Position numbers and translations under genes: made by a program. Positions 61,123 to 64,000 of a DNA stretch of 64,000 bases are shown here, piece by piece (position 1 is the stretch's first letter; each line of letters begins with the position of its first letter). The stretch spans positions 1-64,000 of the forward strand of contig NZ_LGDY01000099.1 of NCBI RefSeq assembly GCF_001279525.1. The letters run 5' to 3'. The stretch comes from Nocardia sp. NRRL S-836 (GTDB taxonomy: Bacteria; Actinomycetota; Actinomycetes; Mycobacteriales; Pseudonocardiaceae). Under the pieces are notes generated by a model. It saw nothing but the letters and a program-made list of their open reading frames with translations, was not told the origin of the DNA and searched no databases.

Positions 61123-64000
61123 ATGCGTGCCCACAGCAGGTGGTCGCGCGCTCTAGCCCTGTCGCTGGGCTGGGTCATGATCGCCGGCGTCGTCTCCGCG
61201 ACGTCGGCGGTTGCCCAGCCCACGGGTAGAGACGTGCGCAAACCCGATACCCAGACCGAGAAGAACGTCACGGGCGAGCCCGCGAAGCTGCGGTCGACCG
61301 GTCAGATCACGACGAGCAACCAGCCGCCGGCGAAGGTCACCTGGCCGGAGGCGGCAACGTCCGAGGTCGCTGCTTCCACCGACCTCCGCCAGGCGGTCGG
61401 CTCGCCGGTCAGGGTCGGCAAGGCGGACGCGACCCCGGTGCGGGTCGAGACGTTCGGCCAGGACACGTCCGCGAAGGTCGGCGTGGCCGGCGTTGTGCTG
61501 AAGGTGTCCGATAAGGCCGGCAAGTCGCCCGGCAAGACGTCGATCGAGCTGGACTACTCGGGCTTCGACCACGCGTACGGCGGTGACTACGGTTCGCGCC
61601 TGCGCTTGGTGCGACTGCCGGAATGCGCCCTGACCACACCGGACAGGGCCGAGTGCCGGACGCGCACGCCGGTGTCGACGCGCAACGACGCGAAGTCGAA
61701 GAAGCTGACGGCCACCGACGTCGTCTCCGCATCCGGCGCGATGGTCCTGGCGGCGGAGGCCGCGGCCAGTGGTGCCGGCGGTTCGTTCCAGGCGACCACG
61801 TTGTCCCCCGCCGGAAGCTGGTCGGCGGGTGGTTCGAGCGGTGACTTCAACTACAGCTACCCGATCAAGCTGCCGGGTTCGGTCGGCGGAAACGCGCCGC
61901 AGGTCGCGCTCGGGTACTCGTCGGGCGGTGTCGACGGGCGCACGAGTGCGACCAACAACCAGGCGTCGTCGGTCGGTGACGGCTGGGACCTGAGCGCCGG
62001 CGGGTTCATCGAGCGCCGCTACAAGAGCTGCGGCGACGACCTCAACCCGGCGATCGGGCAGCAGAGGACGGCGGACCTGTGCTGGGCCACCGACAACGCC
62101 ACCATCCAGCTCGCCGGCATCTCGTCGGAGCTGGTGCGGATCCCGAACACGGAACTGTGGCGGCCCAAGAACGACGACGGTTCGAAGATCGAGCGGCTCA
62201 ACCGCGTCCCGGTCGCCGGTGGTGACGACAACGGCGAGTACTGGAAGGTCACGACGCCGGACGGCACCCAGTACTTCCTCGGGTCGCGTGAGGCCGAGTC
62301 GACGTGGACCGTGCCGGTGTTCGGCAACCACGCCGATGAGCCCTGCTGGGTGCGGGACAAACCGTTCAAAGACCTGTCGTGCCGCCAGGCGTGGCGGTGG
62401 AACGTCGACTACGTGGTGGACCCGAGGGGCAACGTCACGCGGTTCTACTACCAGGTCGAGAAGAACCGGTACGGCCGCAACCTGGACGCGGCGGACAGCG
62501 TGGACTACGACCGCGCAGGGCGACTGCAACGGATCGACCACGGCCTGCACGACTCGGACGAGAACGGCTCGGCTCCCGGGCGGATCGAGTTCCAGTACTC
62601 GGAGCGTTGTGTCCCCTCGGACACGTTCGACTGTCAACCGGGCAAGATGAACAAGGACAACGCGAAGCAGTGGCCGGACGTGCCCTTCGACCAGATCTGT
62701 GCGCCGGGCGCGCGGTGCGAGAACCAGTACTCGCCGACCTTCTTCTCGCAGCTGCGACTGACGAAGATCGTCACCAAGGTGCGCAAGGAGAACGTCGCCG
62801 CCGAGTGGCGTGACGTCGACCAGTGGGAGCTGGACCAGAACTACCCGCCCTCGAACGACGGTCTCGACCCGGCGCTGTGGCTCAACAGCATCAAGCACAC
62901 CGGCCTGGTGGGTGAGGCGAAGTCGCTGCCGGCGACGAAGTTCGAGCGCATCACCCTGGCCAACCGGGTCGACGCCGACCAGTACCCGCCGTTGCTGCGC
63001 GGCCGGATCAAGCGCGTTCAGCACGAAGCGGGCGGCATCACGGAGGTCGAGTACACCGGCGCGGACTGCGTGCCGGGGCAGCGCATGCCCAGTGAGGAGA
63101 CCGCGCGCCTCAACACGCTGAGGTGCTTCCCGTCCTACTGGACGCCCGAAGGCGCTGTGAAGCCGCAGCTGCACTGGTTCCACAAGTACGTGGTGCGTGC
63201 CGTGGTCGCGGACGACCGGGTGCGTGAGCTCAGCGAGCAGACCAAGGTCTACTACGAGTACGAGAGCATCGGCGACGCCCCGCTGTGGCACTACGACGAG
63301 AACGACTTCGCCGACGCGAAGTACCGCACGTGGTCGCAGTGGCGTGGCTACAACAAGGTCCGCACCATCTCTGGTGACGTCAACGAGCCAGACCGGCCGG
63401 TCACCGAGAAGATCTACCTGCGTGGCATGGGCACCTGGGTCGAGTACGACGGTGAGCGGATCGAGGACATCGAGCGGCTCAAGGGCTTCGAGTGGAAGAC
63501 GATCGTCAAGAACGGCGACGTGGTGCACTCGAAGACCACCAGCACACCGTGGACGTCACCGGTGGCCACCGCCGTGAACGGTGACGACAAGGCACTGCTG
63601 CTGAACACCGCGAGCGTGACCACCAAGATCGCTCTCGACGGTGAGCGCTGGCGGACCAAGCGGGCGAGCACGACGTTCGACAACGTCCACGGCCGCGCCT
63701 TGAAGGTCCAGGACGAGGGCGACATCGACGTCACCGGCGACGAACGGTGCACGGTCACCACCTACGCGTCCAACGAGGCCGCGTGGATGTGGAACTACGC
63801 CAGCCGGATCCTCGTCTACGCCGCGAAGTGCGACGTCGCGGCGACCGCGGACAACACCGTCAGCGACACGATCTCGGCGTACGACGGCAAGCCGTTCGGT
63901 GAGGCGCCGACCAAGGGACTCGTGACCACCGCGTCGCGCTGGAACGGCGAGCGCACGAGCACGCCTGAGTACCAGGTGGTCACCACCACCGAGTACGACG
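61123..64000 (+). CDS. RHS/SpvB-type secreted giant protein, N-terminal part (runs off window)
   Basis: Open from ATG 61123 (GAGGAAA six bases upstream) to the window end, 959 codons without stop. A signal peptide (WSRALALSLGWVMIAGVVSA) precedes about 210 beta-rich residues. An SpvB/RHS-type start follows (FNYSYPIKLPGSVGGNAPQV near 243; SSVGDGWDLSAGGFIERRYK near 285), then RHS-like YD-rich strands (VDPRGNVTRFYYQVEKN; SVDYDRAGRLQRI). Such proteins form a cocoon-shaped shell that encloses a C-terminal toxin released by autocleavage; core and toxin would lie beyond 64000. Co-directional with the LamG gene 31 bp upstream. Confidence 0.85.
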   Translation, partial: MRAHSRWSRALALSLGWVMIAGVVSATSAVAQPTGRDVRKPDTQTEKNVTGEPAKLRSTGQITTSNQPPAKVTWPEAATSEVAASTDLRQAVGSPVRVGKADATPVRVETFGQDTSAKVGVAGVVLKVSDKAGKSPGKTSIELDYSGFDHAYGGDYGSRLRLVRLPECALTTPDRAECRTRTPVSTRNDAKSKKLTATDVVSASGAMVLAAEAAASGAGGSFQATTLSPAGSWSAGGSSGDFNYSYPIKLPGSVGGNAPQVALGYSSGGVDGRTSATNNQASSVGDGWDLSAGGFIERRYKSCGDDLNPAIGQQRTADLCWATDNATIQLAGISSELVRIPNTELWRPKNDDGSKIERLNRVPVAGGDDNGEYWKVTTPDGTQYFLGSREAESTWTVPVFGNHADEPCWVRDKPFKDLSCRQAWRWNVDYVVDPRGNVTRFYYQVEKNRYGRNLDAADSVDYDRAGRLQRIDHGLHDSDENGSAPGRIEFQYSERCVPSDTFDCQPGKMNKDNAKQWPDVPFDQICAPGARCENQYSPTFFSQLRLTKIVTKVRKENVAAEWRDVDQWELDQNYPPSNDGLDPALWLNSIKHTGLVGEAKSLPATKFERITLANRVDADQYPPLLRGRIKRVQHEAGGITEVEYTGADCVPGQRMPSEETARLNTLRCFPSYWTPEGAVKPQLHWFHKYVVRAVVADDRVRELSEQTKVYYEYESIGDAPLWHYDENDFADAKYRTWSQWRGYNKVRTISGDVNEPDRPVTEKIYLRGMGTWVEYDGERIEDIERLKGFEWKTIVKNGDVVHSKTTSTPWTSPVATAVNGDDKALLLNTASVTTKIALDGERWRTKRASTTFDNVHGRALKVQDEGDIDVTGDERCTVTTYASNEAAWMWNYASRILVYAAKCDVAATADNTVSDTISAYDGKPFGEAPTKGLVTTASRWNGERTSTPEYQVVTTTEYD

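Noticed and set aside
61153..63528. 791-codon minus-strand frame near the window end
   Set aside because: Antisense to the RHS/SpvB-type gene, which has a signal peptide, good ribosome-binding site and continuous frame.

Overview
The window is very GC-rich with G/C at almost every wobble position. It comes from a filamentous actinobacterium, most likely of the Pseudonocardiales (Lentzea/Saccharothrix/Actinosynnema-like; inferred from gene content, not from a marker gene). Supporting features are a DasR-controlled chitosugar locus, a WhiJ-like XRE plus DUF397 pair, a LamG-RHS secreted gene pair, several S8/S1 secreted proteases, sugar ABC importers without their own ATPase, and many GTGA/ATGA gene overlaps. 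I see no rRNA, tRNA, CRISPR array or intact mobile element.

Layout. 0-0.55 kb: C-rich window edge, a possible proline-rich gene end, and four tandem hairpins. 0.55-7.7 kb (minus): ROK regulator, CUT1 sugar importer, GH4 glycosidase and BadF-type sugar kinase, with a decayed TnpB remnant inside the operon. 7.8-8.5 kb: DUF3159 membrane protein behind an iron-box-like site. 8.5-11.75 kb (minus): a tightly overlapping four-gene cluster (YbaB-like gene broken by a +1 frameshift, EspC-like small protein, WXG100-like helical protein, membrane protein) that looks related to type VII secretion. 11.8-15.6 kb: a second sugar kinase and a large S8 protease. 15.7-24.1 kb: one operon encoding the complete non-phosphorylating L-fucose pathway plus a CUT2 importer, behind a perfect GntR-like palindrome. 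24.1-28.5 kb: cupin/TetR divergon with twin operators, dapA-like gene/LysR divergon, an atypical-composition NYN nuclease gene with a strong terminator, and an FCD-type GntR regulator.

28.6-37.5 kb is the DasR regulon core: nagA behind a dre palindrome, a minisatellite-encoded small ORF coupled to a P-loop kinase, then (minus) dasA-dasB-dasC-GH3 hexosaminidase-SIS deaminase behind a second dre site, divergent from dasR, which is followed by an MFS exporter. Together these import chitobiose/GlcNAc oligomers, cleave them, deacetylate GlcNAc-6-P and deaminate GlcN-6-P.

37.5-43.7 kb: MFS exporter, two tandem PLP ammonia-lyases, a small membrane protein, an alpha-lytic-type secreted protease with an unusual leader (tiny ORF plus hairpin), and an extradiol dioxygenase behind paired MarR-like palindromes. 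43.8-57.6 kb: thiamin genes thiE, thiO-S-G, thiD-C with two TPP riboswitches, MarR, a HAD phosphatase, two gene remnants, a zinc-ribbon protein, LysE exporter, an aldo/keto reductase with a MerR-type promoter, def-DUF3263-LytR_C, the WhiJ/DUF397 module and a CDC48-like ATPase. This order recalls the Mycobacterium tuberculosis Rv0414c-Rv0435c segment. 57.8-64 kb: a secreted LamG protein and the start of a giant RHS/SpvB-type protein that runs off the window.
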